A program made the position numbers and the translations under genes. A stretch of 64,000 nucleotides of DNA from Rhizobiaceae bacterium (lineage in GTDB: Bacteria > Pseudomonadota > Alphaproteobacteria > Rhizobiales > Rhizobiaceae): positions 1 to 64,000 of the forward strand of contig JAEPMD010000001.1 of the NCBI GenBank assembly GCA_017644105.1, read 5' to 3'. Positions 37,398 to 46,414 of this stretch are shown piece after piece. The notes beneath the pieces are model-generated. The model did not search any database. It was not told where the DNA came from and saw nothing but the letters and a program-made list of their open reading frames with translations. Numbering within the stretch: the stretch's first letter is position 1; each line of letters opens with the position of its first letter.

Positions 37398-38605
37398 GCC
37401 GCTTGATCCGCACGGCGCCAAACCGGGAATGGGTCAGGGTAACCCTTTAAATCTTCCAGCGACGATGCCTCAGATTTTGGCACCAAACACGCATCCAATC
37501 GCGCTTTGAGTGCTGGCCAATCAATACCAGCGCCAATAAAGACAATCTCCTGGCGACGATCGCCCCAAGGCTCCATCCAATGCGCTTTGATATAAGCAAC
37601 CGCAGTTTCATGTGTTGGCCTGAGATTTTCTGGAACCGTCGCCCACCATTGACCCAATGGTGCGACCGAAGATAATGCGCCCGCGAGCGAAAATTCCGCA
37701 ACCCATTCATGACGAGACGCAATCCAAAAATGTCCTTTGGCGCGAATAACTCCTGGTAATGGTCCATTCAGCAATTGCGAGATTGCCTCAGGCACAAATG
37801 GTTGGCGCGCTCTATAGACATAGGATGTAACGCCATATTCTTCAGTTTCAGGCACGTGATCTGCAAACCCATAAAGCTCTTTTGCCCACATCGGATGTTC
37901 ATGCGCTTTATCAAAATCAAACATGCCGGTGTCTAAAATTTCATTGGCATCAACATTGGAATGATCGGCTTCAATAATCTTGGCATCCGCGTTCAAACTG
38001 CGAATGATTTTACGCGCAGCATCCACCAAATTTGGACCAGCATCGCTCACCTTATTGAGCACAACCACATCCGCAAATTCAATCTGATCTGTGAGCAGAT
38101 GGACCAACGTACGATCATCATCTTCACCTAAGGATTCGCCATGATCTTTGATGAAATCATGGGAAGAATAATCCTTTAACAAGTTCACCGCATCTACAAC
38201 GGTTACCATCGTATCAAGACGGGAGACATCGGAAAGGCTCTGTCCATTTTCATCACGGAAATCAAATGTCGCGGCCACTGGGAGCGGTTCTGAAATCCCC
38301 GTTGATTCAATCAGTAGATAATCAAATCGACCTTCGGCGGCCAATTTACGAACCTCATCCAAAAGGTCCTCACGCAATGTGCAGCAAATACACCCATTGG
38401 ACATTTCAACCAGAGTTTCATCTGTCTTGCTCAGCTCCGTGTCAGCGCGAACGAGGTCCGCATCAATATTCACTTCAGACATGTCATTAACAATGACCGC
38501 TACGCGACGACCATCGCGATTATTTAGAACCCGATTGAGCAGGGTTGTTTTCCCCGCACCCAAAAATCCAGAAAGAACTGTAACCGGCAAACGATTATCA
38601 GACAT
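37394..38605 (-). CDS. COG0523/CobW-family GTPase, ZigA-like zinc metallochaperone
   Basis: A 403-residue G3E GTPase: Walker [10 protein letters not shown] (13-21), the metal-binding GCICC motif (71-75), and [11 protein letters not shown]. The C-terminal CobW_C domain has [16 protein letters not shown]. ZigA-type members help deliver zinc to proteins under zinc starvation. The ATG at 38605 with GGAG upstream is chosen over an extension covering the operator. A palindrome matching the Zur pattern lies 19 bp before the start, and DUF1826 follows in the same unit. Confidence 0.93.
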   Translation of the reverse strand: MSDNRLPVTVLSGFLGAGKTTLLNRVLNNRDGRRVAVIVNDMSEVNIDADLVRADTELSKTDETLVEMSNGCICCTLREDLLDEVRKLAAEGRFDYLLIESTGISEPLPVAATFDFRDENGQSLSDVSRLDTMVTVVDAVNLLKDYSSHDFIKDHGESLGEDDDRTLVHLLTDQIEFADVVVLNKVSDAGPNLVDAARKIIRSLNADAKIIEADHSNVDANEILDTGMFDFDKAHEHPMWAKELYGFADHVPETEEYGVTSYVYRARQPFVPEAISQLLNGPLPGVIRAKGHFWIASRHEWVAEFSLAGALSSVAPLGQWWATVPENLRPTHETAVAYIKAHWMEPWGDRRQEIVFIGAGIDWPALKARLDACLVPKSEASSLEDLKGYPDPFPVWRRADQAA

Positions 38606-38623
38606 CAAATATCTCCAATGTAA

Positions 38624-38640
38624 ATGTAATATTATTACAT
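38624..38640 (-). promoter_or_regulatory. Zur-box-like operator upstream of the COG0523 GTPase gene
   Basis: ATGTAATATTATTACAT is a perfect 8-1-8 palindrome. Compared with the core of the known proteobacterial Zur box (ATGTTATANTATAACAT) it differs only by one symmetrical pair. Position before a zinc-type COG0523 gene supports repression by Zur with zinc; no zur gene is in the window. Confidence 0.82.
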
Positions 38641-38736
38641 AACTAGGCCAGTCGCAGTCTAAATGCAACTCATTTTGTTACGTGAAACAGAATTTTTCCA
38701 GTGACGCGCTAAAAAGGATAAGGAGGAAGAAAAATG

Positions 38737-39144
38737 CTATTCGCAGATATTCTCTTTGATAAAGCAATTTGATCCAATGCAACCATTCCAACCAGCATCT
38801 TTGACCGATTGCGATTTTTCGCTGAAAACACCATCAATCACATCTACGGATTTGATCTTATCAAATCTGAAAATCCGCTTGGATTCATAATCTCGGCCTT
38901 TGGTGCAACCACGATGCTGCCAACCATGCATATAGAGTTTGCCATTATTGCCAATACCAACTTGATGCACATCGACAAGCCTGGGAAGACAACCCTTTTT
39001 TGCATCTTGGTCATAAACAAGTTCGATCGTCCGGCCAGTTTTTGCCGCGTCACAAAGCTCAGCTTCATATTTGGATTGTGCGTTCACTGTGGACATAAAA
39101 GCTACAGAGACGAAAACCAAAATTAATATGTGCTTTATATTCAT
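38737..39144 (-). CDS. Small secreted protein, weak WYL-like fold
   Basis: A 135-residue protein with a signal peptide (MNIKHILILVFVSVAFMSTV, cut after NAQ) and six cysteines in the mature part (ending GWNGCIGSNCFIKENICE), compatible with disulfides in the periplasm. The middle, TGRTIELVYDQD to YMHGWQ and IFRFDKIKSVDV, has the order of a WYL-like small beta-barrel, as seen in some secreted alphaproteobacterial proteins; this is a weak resemblance. The ATG at 39144 with GAGAG upstream is preferred. No function assigned. Confidence 0.7.
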   Translation of the reverse strand: MNIKHILILVFVSVAFMSTVNAQSKYEAELCDAAKTGRTIELVYDQDAKKGCLPRLVDVHQVGIGNNGKLYMHGWQHRGCTKGRDYESKRIFRFDKIKSVDVIDGVFSEKSQSVKDAGWNGCIGSNCFIKENICE

Positions 39145-39234
39145 CTCTCTACACTCCCCAGATTCAATCCAGTTAATCATATTCTGGATTCCAAACCTTG
39201 AAAAGAGCGGGATATATCGTGCTAAAACCTGCCG

Positions 39235-40554
39235 CTAAATCACCGCCTGTATGGCCTGATCCAACTTGCTTACAACTTCATCTACTTGTTCACCCGATAT
39301 GATAAACGGCGGCGCTAGCAAAATATGATCGCCATTTTGGCCATCTATGGTGCCACCCATTGGATAGCAAACTAGCCCCGCTTCAAAAGCAGCTTTTTTG
39401 ATATGTTTGTTCACCTGCTTGCTACTTGCAAATGGTTCCTTTGTGGTTCGGTTTTCGACGATTTCCAACCCCAGAAATAATCCGCGCCCACGAATATCAC
39501 CGATATGCGGATGCTGTCCAAATTGTGCTAGCAGAGCTGTTTTGAGCTTATCTCCCATCCCATTGACTTGGGTCAGCAAATCACGTTCCAAAATAGATTT
39601 CGTCACCGCCAAACCGGCCGCACATGCTGTGGGATGCGCAATATAGGTATGGCCATGCTGGAAAAATCCAGACCCGTTTTCAATAGCGCTGTAAATTTCA
39701 GTTGTACAAAGCATAGCGCCAATCGGCTGATAACCAGCACCCAATCCTTTTGCGATGGTTAAAATATCTGGCGCAATACCATCCTGCTCACAGGAAAACA
39801 ATGTGCCGGTACGCCCCATACCGCACATCACCTCATCTAGGATCAACAATATGCCATATTGATCACAAATCTCTCGAATACGCTTATAATATCCCTCAAC
39901 TGGCGGCACCGCACCAAGCGTTGCACCGACCACAGGTTCTGCAACAAACGCCATGACAGTCTCCGGACCAAGACGCAGGATTTCAGCTTCCAATTCATTG
40001 GCCACGCGTTGACCATAATCGAAAGCCGTTTCATTCTCACCACGCCCGCGATACTCGTAACATGGCGATATGTGGCTGGTCTCAATCATCAATGGCGAAA
40101 ACGGTTCGCGCCGCCACTGATTACCACCCGTCGCCAAAGCACCGAGCGTATTGCCGTGATAGCTTTGCCGTCGCGCGATCACACGATGGCGTTTGTCTTC
40201 ACCACGCTCAAGAAAATATTGTCGCGCAAGTTTTAAAGCCGCCTCGACCGCTTCAGATCCGCCTGAGACAAAGTAAACACGATCAAGCGCACCCGGCGCC
40301 CGTTGGATCAAAAGATCCGCCAATTCTTCGGCAGGTTGCGAGGTAAAGAAACCGGTATGGGCAAAAGCAACCTGATCCAATTGGTCTTTGATGGCATTGG
40401 TCACCGTTTGATCACCATGGCCTAAGCAGGAAACAGCGGCACCGCCTGAACCATCAAAATAGCGCTTGCCATCCTGATCAATTAAATAACAACCTTCTCC
40501 TGATGCAACAACGGGCGGGTTACTTTTCGTATGTCGGGGAAATACATGTCCCAT
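39235..40554 (-). CDS. Class III aminotransferase (omega-amino acid/pyruvate type)
   Basis: A 439-residue PLP enzyme. The PLP lysine is in DILTIAKGLGAGYQPIGAM; GGSEAVEAALKLAR and HGHTYIAHPTACAAGLAV are family hallmarks. It moves an amino group from an omega-amino acid or amine to a keto acid. ATG at 40554 with AAGGA upstream. Divergent from an RpiR regulator, with a 26-bp imperfect palindrome between. An amine or beta-amino acid from the adjacent pyrimidine-type cluster is a possible substrate (inference). Confidence 0.93.
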   Translation of the reverse strand: MGHVFPRHTKSNPPVVASGEGCYLIDQDGKRYFDGSGGAAVSCLGHGDQTVTNAIKDQLDQVAFAHTGFFTSQPAEELADLLIQRAPGALDRVYFVSGGSEAVEAALKLARQYFLERGEDKRHRVIARRQSYHGNTLGALATGGNQWRREPFSPLMIETSHISPCYEYRGRGENETAFDYGQRVANELEAEILRLGPETVMAFVAEPVVGATLGAVPPVEGYYKRIREICDQYGILLILDEVMCGMGRTGTLFSCEQDGIAPDILTIAKGLGAGYQPIGAMLCTTEIYSAIENGSGFFQHGHTYIAHPTACAAGLAVTKSILERDLLTQVNGMGDKLKTALLAQFGQHPHIGDIRGRGLFLGLEIVENRTTKEPFASSKQVNKHIKKAAFEAGLVCYPMGGTIDGQNGDHILLAPPFIISGEQVDEVVSKLDQAIQAVI

Positions 40555-40634
40555 GGATCCATTCCTTGATAGTAATTCTTTACGCAAACCGAAAATCCAC
40601 AAACACAAAATCTTCGGCCTCAGGCGTCACTTTT

Positions 40635-40660
40635 ACATGTGAAACATATATTTCATATGT
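40635..40660. promoter_or_regulatory. Palindrome between the aminotransferase and RpiR genes, probable RpiR operator
   Basis: ACATGTGAAA (40635-40644) and TTTCATATGT (40651-40660) are inverted repeats with one mismatch, 6 bp apart; the inner TGAAA-N6-TTTCA is exact. Its position between divergent genes suggests dual control by the RpiR protein. Confidence 0.6.
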
Positions 40661-40722
40661 TGACAAGAAAAAATTCATTTGTAACATTTATCTTAAAGAC
40701 TATCACCCGATGGAGATCAATC

Positions 40723-41583
40723 TTGCCACAAATAGAAAACTTCCATGATCGAATTTCAACGCGATATTCACAGCTCAGTAAAACTTTGCAAACAGCTGCC
40801 GACTTCATCATTGCAAACCCACCGGATGTCGCCTCAAGAAGCCTACGTTCCATTGCAAACGCAGCTGGCATGTCACCCGCATCACTCACACGCTTAGCAA
40901 AAGCTCTGAGCTATCACACTTATGAAGAACTCCGCGAAGATATCCGAGGCACGGTAAGTGACAAGTTTGAACCTTTTTCCGACCGCGCTAAGCGCATGCG
41001 CGCTGCTCATGAAAACACGTCAGACAATACAATTTTCGAACAGAGTGAAACAATTCGCAGTAACATCGATAGTCTTTATGCAGATCTAAGTGAAATTGAA
41101 TTAAACCACGTTTCCAATGCCTTGTTAAAGGCGCGAAAAGTGCACCTAATTGGCGCTCTGGGTTCGGCAGGATTACTGGATCAATTTGCTTATATGGCAA
41201 GCTGGTTTTCACAAAATTGGTCTGTCACCGGAAAAGACGGAACCTCACTTGCTGCGGCGCTCGCCAATCTTACCGAAGACGATGTGGTCCTTGTTCTATC
41301 TATGGCACCATTTGCCAAGCGGTCTATTTTGGCCACGCAGTTTGCGATGGAAAAGAAAGCCAAGGTGATTGTTGTCACCGACAGTCATAAATTTCCAGGG
41401 CTACAGTATGCGGATGCACATTTTTTAGTTCGATCCGAGAGTTCAAACTTCTTTTCATCATATACAGCTGTGATGGCACTGTTTGAAACGATTATTGGCT
41501 CAATGGTTGAGCTTGGCGGGCAAGAGGCAGATCTGGCCATCTCCAAAGTGGAACAGACCAATAAGAAACTCGAACAGTTCTGA
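40723..41583 (+). CDS. RpiR/MurR-family transcriptional regulator
   Basis: A 286-residue regulator with N-terminal HTH_6 (SLRSIANAAGMSPASLTRLAKA) and C-terminal SIS domain (about 130-260; VHLIGALGSAGLLDQFAYMA, then DVVLVLSMAPFAKR), which usually binds phosphosugars or similar ligands. I place the start at TTG 40723, since GGAG lies seven bases before it; an ATG at 40639 would add 28 residues and would lie inside the operator palindrome. Ends three bases from the convergent deaminase gene. It probably controls the aminotransferase. Confidence 0.88.
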   Translation: MPQIENFHDRISTRYSQLSKTLQTAADFIIANPPDVASRSLRSIANAAGMSPASLTRLAKALSYHTYEELREDIRGTVSDKFEPFSDRAKRMRAAHENTSDNTIFEQSETIRSNIDSLYADLSEIELNHVSNALLKARKVHLIGALGSAGLLDQFAYMASWFSQNWSVTGKDGTSLAAALANLTEDDVVLVLSMAPFAKRSILATQFAMEKKAKVIVVTDSHKFPGLQYADAHFLVRSESSNFFSSYTAVMALFETIIGSMVELGGQEADLAISKVEQTNKKLEQF

Positions 41584-41586
41584 TTC

Positions 41587-42882
41587 TTAATCGTGCTTCA
41601 TCGGCACATAATCTTTGCCCATATCAATCACCGATGGTCGTCCATCAAGAGACAATTCGCTGATCCGCGCTGGTGTCTTGCTGATTACCTTGCCGCTTTT
41701 AATCACATAAAGACGTGTTGGTTTAAGCCGCAACGCTTCAATCACGTCATTGGCTTGCAAGATCACAAGATCCGCATTGCACCCGACCTCAAGGCCATAA
41801 TTTTCAAGCCCCATGGTTTTGGCAGAATTCAGCGTAATTGCGTCATATATTTGTTTCTTATCTTCAATGCCGCCCATTTGCGCAACATGAATGCCCATAT
41901 GCGCAACTTCAAGCATGTCGGCAGATCCCATCGAATACCACGGATCCATCGTGCAATCCTGACCCAATGAAACATTTAAACCGGCGTCCATAAGTTCGCG
42001 CACGCGCGTTAGACCACGACGTTTCGGAAAAGTATCATGCCGGCCCTGCAACATGATATTAATCAGCGGGTTTGGAATTACATTGATCTCAGCTTCAGCC
42101 ATTAATGGAATAAGTTTGGAAACATAATAATTATCCATGGAATGCATCGATGTCAGATGCGATCCTGCAACCCGACCTTCGAGCCCAAAACGAATGGTTT
42201 CAGCGGCCAAAGTTTCAATATGGCGCGACATTGGATCATCGGTTTCATCGCAATGCATATCAACGGGTAATCCGCGATCCGCTGCAATCCGGCACAAGGC
42301 TTCAACCGATTGACGACCTTCATCCATCGTGCGTTCAAAATGAGGAATGCCGCCGACAATATCAACACCCATATCAAGCGCACGACTGAGCGCAGACACA
42401 CCATCAGGCGCACGATAATATCCATCTTGCGGAAAGGCGACCAGTTGCAAAGTAATGTAAGGAGCCACTTTCTCACGCACTTCCAAAAGCGCTTCTGCGG
42501 TTACGAGTTTTGGATCCGATGTATCCACGTGGCTTCGGATAAAAAGCAAACCCTGACTGACGGCAAGATCACAATAACGCAATGCCCGATCGACAAGCTC
42601 TTCTTTGGTTACAATGGGACGCAATTCGCCCCAAAGCGAAATCCCTTCAAGCAATGTGCCCGACACGTTCATGCGCGGTTTGCCAAGCGACAAGGTCGCA
42701 TCCATATGAAAATGTGGGTCGCAAAATGCTGGGCTTAACAGACGACCAGTCGCGTCAATCTCGTCCTTAAACTCGCCCTGTAAAGAAGTCTCAATAGCGG
42801 AAATCTTTCCGTCTGAAATCCCGACATCACAACCTGATTGTCCGGTGGTTAAATTGGCATTGCGGATAATAAGATCAAACAT
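41587..42882 (-). CDS. Cytosine deaminase-like amidohydrolase (CodA family)
   Basis: A 431-residue amidohydrolase aligned with E. coli CodA over its length. Metal ligands are H57, H59 (DPHFHMD), H210 and D309; catalytic E213 is in HCDETDD; Q152 (AFPQDG) matches the substrate Gln. E. coli Asp314, which contacts the base and governs cytosine/5-fluorocytosine preference, is replaced by C310 (GQDCTMDPWY), so the base specificity may differ. GGAG precedes the ATG at 42882. It is last in a BMP-type nucleobase ABC operon, supporting import then deamination of a pyrimidine- or creatinine-like ring. Confidence 0.9.
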   Translation of the reverse strand: MFDLIIRNANLTTGQSGCDVGISDGKISAIETSLQGEFKDEIDATGRLLSPAFCDPHFHMDATLSLGKPRMNVSGTLLEGISLWGELRPIVTKEELVDRALRYCDLAVSQGLLFIRSHVDTSDPKLVTAEALLEVREKVAPYITLQLVAFPQDGYYRAPDGVSALSRALDMGVDIVGGIPHFERTMDEGRQSVEALCRIAADRGLPVDMHCDETDDPMSRHIETLAAETIRFGLEGRVAGSHLTSMHSMDNYYVSKLIPLMAEAEINVIPNPLINIMLQGRHDTFPKRRGLTRVRELMDAGLNVSLGQDCTMDPWYSMGSADMLEVAHMGIHVAQMGGIEDKKQIYDAITLNSAKTMGLENYGLEVGCNADLVILQANDVIEALRLKPTRLYVIKSGKVISKTPARISELSLDGRPSVIDMGKDYVPMKHD

Positions 42883-42910
42883 ATCTATCTCCAATGGGTT
42901 GGATGAGCAT

Positions 42911-43855
42911 CTAACGTTCACCGCGTCTAAAGGGTTGCATAAGCGCTTGGGGAACGCGCGCGCGACGCGCCATAACCGCAAGCGCTGTAATCGACAAAAT
43001 ATAAGGGATCATCAGGAAAACTTGGTAAGGGACAACGCCGCTCAGCACGGTTTGTAAACGGAACTGGAACCCATCGAAAAATGCAAATAACAATGCGCCT
43101 AACAATGCATGTGACGGCCGCCAGGACGCAAAGACAACAAGCGCAATACAGATCCAGCCGCGACCCTGAACCATAGTTGGGAAAAAGCTGTTAAATGCGG
43201 ATAGCGTGAGGAACGCACCGCCGATCGCCATCAATCCACTGCCAACAATCACGCAGCCATAGCGAATGACAATTGGGTTGATACCTTGTGCTTCGGCGGC
43301 ATGTGGATTTTCACCCGTCATGCGAATAGCTAATCCGAGCGGAGTTTTAAAAACAATGTAAGCTAAAAAGAACGCAAGAACGATTGCTAAGTATGTCGGC
43401 GGTGTTTGAGTAAAGAATGCAGGACCAATAAAGGGGATGTCTGAAAGTCCAGGGATATCAATGGGCTGAAAGGCTTCAACGGTTGGCGGCGTGCCTGCCA
43501 CAGGAACCAATAACCGGAATATATAATAGGAAAAACTTGAAGCAAACAGCGTGACGCCCAATCCGCTCACATGTTGAGATAATCCAAGCGTCACCGTAAA
43601 GAGTGCGTGCAAAAGACCAAAGACCCCGCCCGAAATCGCTGCCACCAAAATACCGGTCCAAAGATCGGCACCATTAAAAACCGCCAACCAACCGATCATT
43701 GCACCAAATGTCATGATACCTTCAATACCAAGATTAAGAACCCCAGCTCGCTCGCAAAGCAAGGCGCCAAGCGTGCCAAATATCAACGGTGTGGCAATGC
43801 GCAATACTGCCGCCCAAAGACCGGCTGATGAAAGTATATCTATAATCTCTGTCAT
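42911..43855 (-). CDS. BMP-type ABC transporter permease (YufQ/NupQ-like)
   Basis: A 314-residue inner-membrane protein with eight to ten hydrophobic segments of the BPD_transp_2 family (FGTLGALLCERAGVLNLGIEGIM is the family signature near residue 25). It is the second permease of a purine/pyrimidine nucleoside or nucleobase importer; start overlaps the preceding permease stop by four bases. Confidence 0.94.
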   Translation of the reverse strand: MTEIIDILSSAGLWAAVLRIATPLIFGTLGALLCERAGVLNLGIEGIMTFGAMIGWLAVFNGADLWTGILVAAISGGVFGLLHALFTVTLGLSQHVSGLGVTLFASSFSYYIFRLLVPVAGTPPTVEAFQPIDIPGLSDIPFIGPAFFTQTPPTYLAIVLAFFLAYIVFKTPLGLAIRMTGENPHAAEAQGINPIVIRYGCVIVGSGLMAIGGAFLTLSAFNSFFPTMVQGRGWICIALVVFASWRPSHALLGALLFAFFDGFQFRLQTVLSGVVPYQVFLMIPYILSITALAVMARRARVPQALMQPFRRGER

Positions 43856-44901
43856 CGGCGTATCCTATATTGGGTGAAAAAGATTGCGACCAACATCGAC
43901 AATAGCGACGAGGCCACAGTGACATCAGCAATATAAGTTGGGATTTCCATCACGCGGCTCATCCCGTCAGCGCCAACAAACATCGTCGCAATAAAGAGCG
44001 CTGCTAAAATAACACCGATGGGATTAAGGTTGGCAAGCATCGCAACCACAATGCCCGAATAGCCAAATCCGGGTGATAATTCGGTCGTGACATAACCCTG
44101 CACCCCCATCACCTCAACCGCGCCAGCGAGACCTGCAAAGCCGCCCGAAATCATTGCCACCAAAACCAATGTGCGCCCTAAAGGCACACCGGCAAAAACC
44201 GCAGCCTCAGGATTAAGACCTGCAGCGCGTGACTGCAAACCAAAGACAGTTCGCGTCTGAATGAGATAGATGATGATCGCCAGTGCAATTGCGATAAACA
44301 AACCAATATGCAGTCGTGATCGGGTCAAAATACGCGGCAGCATGGCATCATCTTCCACCGGAAGTGATTGCGGCCAACCAAATGCCAATGGGTCTTTCAA
44401 CACCGTATCAATCAACATGGACACGAAGAGAATTGCGACAAAGTTTAAAAGCAGCGTGGTCACCACCTCATCAACGGAAAACCTCAAACGAAGCCAAAGC
44501 GGAATGAGTAGTAAGATCATCCCGGCAATCGCGCCACAGATTAAAAGAACAGGAATTTGAATTAAAGACGGTGTTCCAGCCAAGAGCTGCGAGCTTACAG
44601 CGGAGACCGTTATCGCGCCAATATAGAGCTGCCCCTCTGCGCCAATATTCCATAATTTGGCGCGAAAAGCGATGGCGGCAGCAAGACCTGTCAGCATAAG
44701 CGGGATGGCCCGTGTGAGCGTTTCCGTGGTTGAAAGACGCGAGCCAAATGCGCCTTTGACAATGTTCCAATAAGCTTCAAAAACAGGCGCACCGGCAAGC
44801 GCAATGAGAACACCTGATAATGCCAGCGCTGCGATAACTGCGATCAAAGGTGTTGCAAAGATCAACAATAATGGTTGGTTCTCACGTCGCTCAAACCTCA
44901 T
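43852..44901 (-). CDS. BMP-type ABC transporter permease (YufP/NupP-like)
   Basis: A 349-residue inner-membrane protein, BPD_transp_2 family, with LTGLAAAIAFRAKLWNIGAEGQ as signature and GGFAGLAGAVEVMG. It partners the permease at 42911-43855. Its ATG lies inside the end of the ATPase reading frame, an 11-bp overlap. Confidence 0.94.
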   Translation of the reverse strand: MRFERRENQPLLLIFATPLIAVIAALALSGVLIALAGAPVFEAYWNIVKGAFGSRLSTTETLTRAIPLMLTGLAAAIAFRAKLWNIGAEGQLYIGAITVSAVSSQLLAGTPSLIQIPVLLICGAIAGMILLLIPLWLRLRFSVDEVVTTLLLNFVAILFVSMLIDTVLKDPLAFGWPQSLPVEDDAMLPRILTRSRLHIGLFIAIALAIIIYLIQTRTVFGLQSRAAGLNPEAAVFAGVPLGRTLVLVAMISGGFAGLAGAVEVMGVQGYVTTELSPGFGYSGIVVAMLANLNPIGVILAALFIATMFVGADGMSRVMEIPTYIADVTVASSLLSMLVAIFFTQYRIRR

Positions 44902-45706
44902 CGCGAACCTCCTGATCTGCCCATTCGCCCGACATCATGAGACCCATCTTGCGCGCATTAGCGTCTTCCGCATCAACGCTTGGAGACAACCGCCCACCCA
45001 CAATGGCTTGAATACGGTCAGCAAGCGCTAATACTTCATCCAGATCCTCGGAAATTAAGATAACACCCGTTCCATTTTTTCGCGCATTTAATATCCGCTC
45101 GTGAACGGCAGCAACAGCACCTTCATCAAGTCCGCGAGCCGGTTGTGCGGCAAGCAAAAGTCGAGGTTGGTTTAATAGGTTTCGACCTAAAATGAGCTTT
45201 TGCATATTCCCGCCGGATAAAAGCCGGATGCGCTTTGTCGGTGTCGCCCCTCGCACATCAAACGCAGAGATCACGTCATCAGCAAATTTTACGCCAGCTG
45301 ATCTATCCACCAAACCATTTTTGGAAAATTCCGGAATTCGCTCAAGAACCGCATTTTCCCAAATCGCCATTTCACCGATCACACCTTCATGATTGCGATC
45401 TTCAGGGATACGCCCAATGCCGCGATCCACGATTTCCGGAACAGAAAGATCCCCCACTTCCTCACCAAACAGCGTAATTGCGCCATCAGCACGTTTTGCG
45501 GTTCCGCTTAAGAGCTGCGCAAGCGTCGCCTGCCCGTTGCCCGACACGCCAATTATTCCCAAGACTTCACCTTCGCGAACGTGGAAATCAACAGCCTTTA
45601 ATCGGTCTACGCCCCCCTGTTGAACCGACACATTTTCCGCACTTAGAATAATTTCGCCTGGCTGAGAGGCTTCACGCACGGGTCGCTTCACTTCACGCCC
45701 AACCAT
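44891..45706 (-). CDS. BMP-type ABC ATPase, C-terminal half (gene interrupted by in-frame TGA)
   Basis: The second nucleotide-binding domain of a normally about 510-residue two-domain sugar/nucleoside ABC ATPase. It shows the degenerate Walker A GVSGNGQATLAQLLSG typical of this second domain, and signature LSGGNMQKLILGR. It starts at ATG 45706 only because the stop at 45722-45724 separates it from the N-terminal half; the five codons between (GAA CTT GCC GAG CTT) keep the frame, and no ribosome-binding site is seen. See the N-terminal half. Confidence 0.75.
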   Translation of the reverse strand: MVGREVKRPVREASQPGEIILSAENVSVQQGGVDRLKAVDFHVREGEVLGIIGVSGNGQATLAQLLSGTAKRADGAITLFGEEVGDLSVPEIVDRGIGRIPEDRNHEGVIGEMAIWENAVLERIPEFSKNGLVDRSAGVKFADDVISAFDVRGATPTKRIRLLSGGNMQKLILGRNLLNQPRLLLAAQPARGLDEGAVAAVHERILNARKNGTGVILISEDLDEVLALADRIQAIVGGRLSPSVDAEDANARKMGLMMSGEWADQEVRDEV

Positions 45707-45721
45707 AAGCTCGGCAAGTTC

Positions 45722-45724
45722 TCA
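45722..45724 (-). other. In-frame TGA separating the two halves of the ABC ATPase
   Basis: On the minus strand the codons run AAT AAA TGA GAA CTT GCC GAG CTT ATG. Removing the TGA (for example CGA or AGA) restores one reading frame from 46414 to 44891. Confidence 0.85.
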
Positions 45725-46414
45725 TTTATTGGTGTCCCCCACCAAGCGTTCAGCAACAGATTTGCCTCCACGCAGAACGAAAATTCGGTCGGCGGTCGCC
45801 ATCACCTCATCCAATTTATGGGAAATGAAGATCAAAGAGAGACCCTGTTTAGCCATGTCTTTTAATGTCGAGAACATTTGCTCAGCTTCAATATTGGTCA
45901 AAACCGCGGTAGGTTCATCCAAAACCAAAATCTGCGCATCATTATAGAGCGCTTTTAAGATTTCAACGCGTTGCTGTTCACCGACAGATAAATCACCAAG
46001 CCGCGCATCCGGATCGACAATTAATCCAAATCGTTTGGAAATTTCTAAAAGTTTTTGGCGTGCGTTTTTAGTATCTGTCGCAACAGACCAAATGTCCTGT
46101 GTTCCGGTGATCACATTTTCTAAAACTGTCAAATTCGCTGCAAGTGAAAAATGCTGATGCACCATCCCCACCCCAGCGCGGATGGCTTCGCGTGGTTTAC
46201 CCTGCGGCAACTCTTTACCCATCACACTGACCTTACCTTGATCGGGTACATAGTGACCAAAAAGGATATTCATCAATGTGGTTTTGCCCGCGCCGTTCTC
46301 ACCAAGCAGGGCAACGATCTCGCCTTTGGCAAGGCTTAAAGAAATATTGTCATTGGCTAGATTGTCGCCAAAGCTCTTGCTCACCCCAGAAATTTCAAGC
46401 GCATTTTCCATCAT
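45722..46414 (-). CDS. BMP-type ABC ATPase, N-terminal half (ends at in-frame TGA)
   Basis: 230 residues containing the first nucleotide-binding domain: Walker A LGENGAGKTTLMN (about 38-50), signature LSVGEQQRVEI, Walker B ILVLDEPTAVL and ISHKLDEV. It ends GDTNK then TGA, where homologues read on into ELAELMVGR. The following frame (44891-45706) continues without shift, so the gene is most simply a nonsense-interrupted single ATPase, a sequencing error, or a functional split. The ATG overlaps the amidase stop (TAATG). It should energise the two adjacent permeases. Confidence 0.78.
   Translation of the reverse strand: MMENALEISGVSKSFGDNLANDNISLSLAKGEIVALLGENGAGKTTLMNILFGHYVPDQGKVSVMGKELPQGKPREAIRAGVGMVHQHFSLAANLTVLENVITGTQDIWSVATDTKNARQKLLEISKRFGLIVDPDARLGDLSVGEQQRVEILKALYNDAQILVLDEPTAVLTNIEAEQMFSTLKDMAKQGLSLIFISHKLDEVMATADRIFVLRGGKSVAERLVGDTNK

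Noticed and set aside
45722-45724. TGA as a selenocysteine codon in the ABC ATPase
   Set aside because: The position is a linker in this family with no Cys expected, and no selenium gene or SECIS-like element is apparent.
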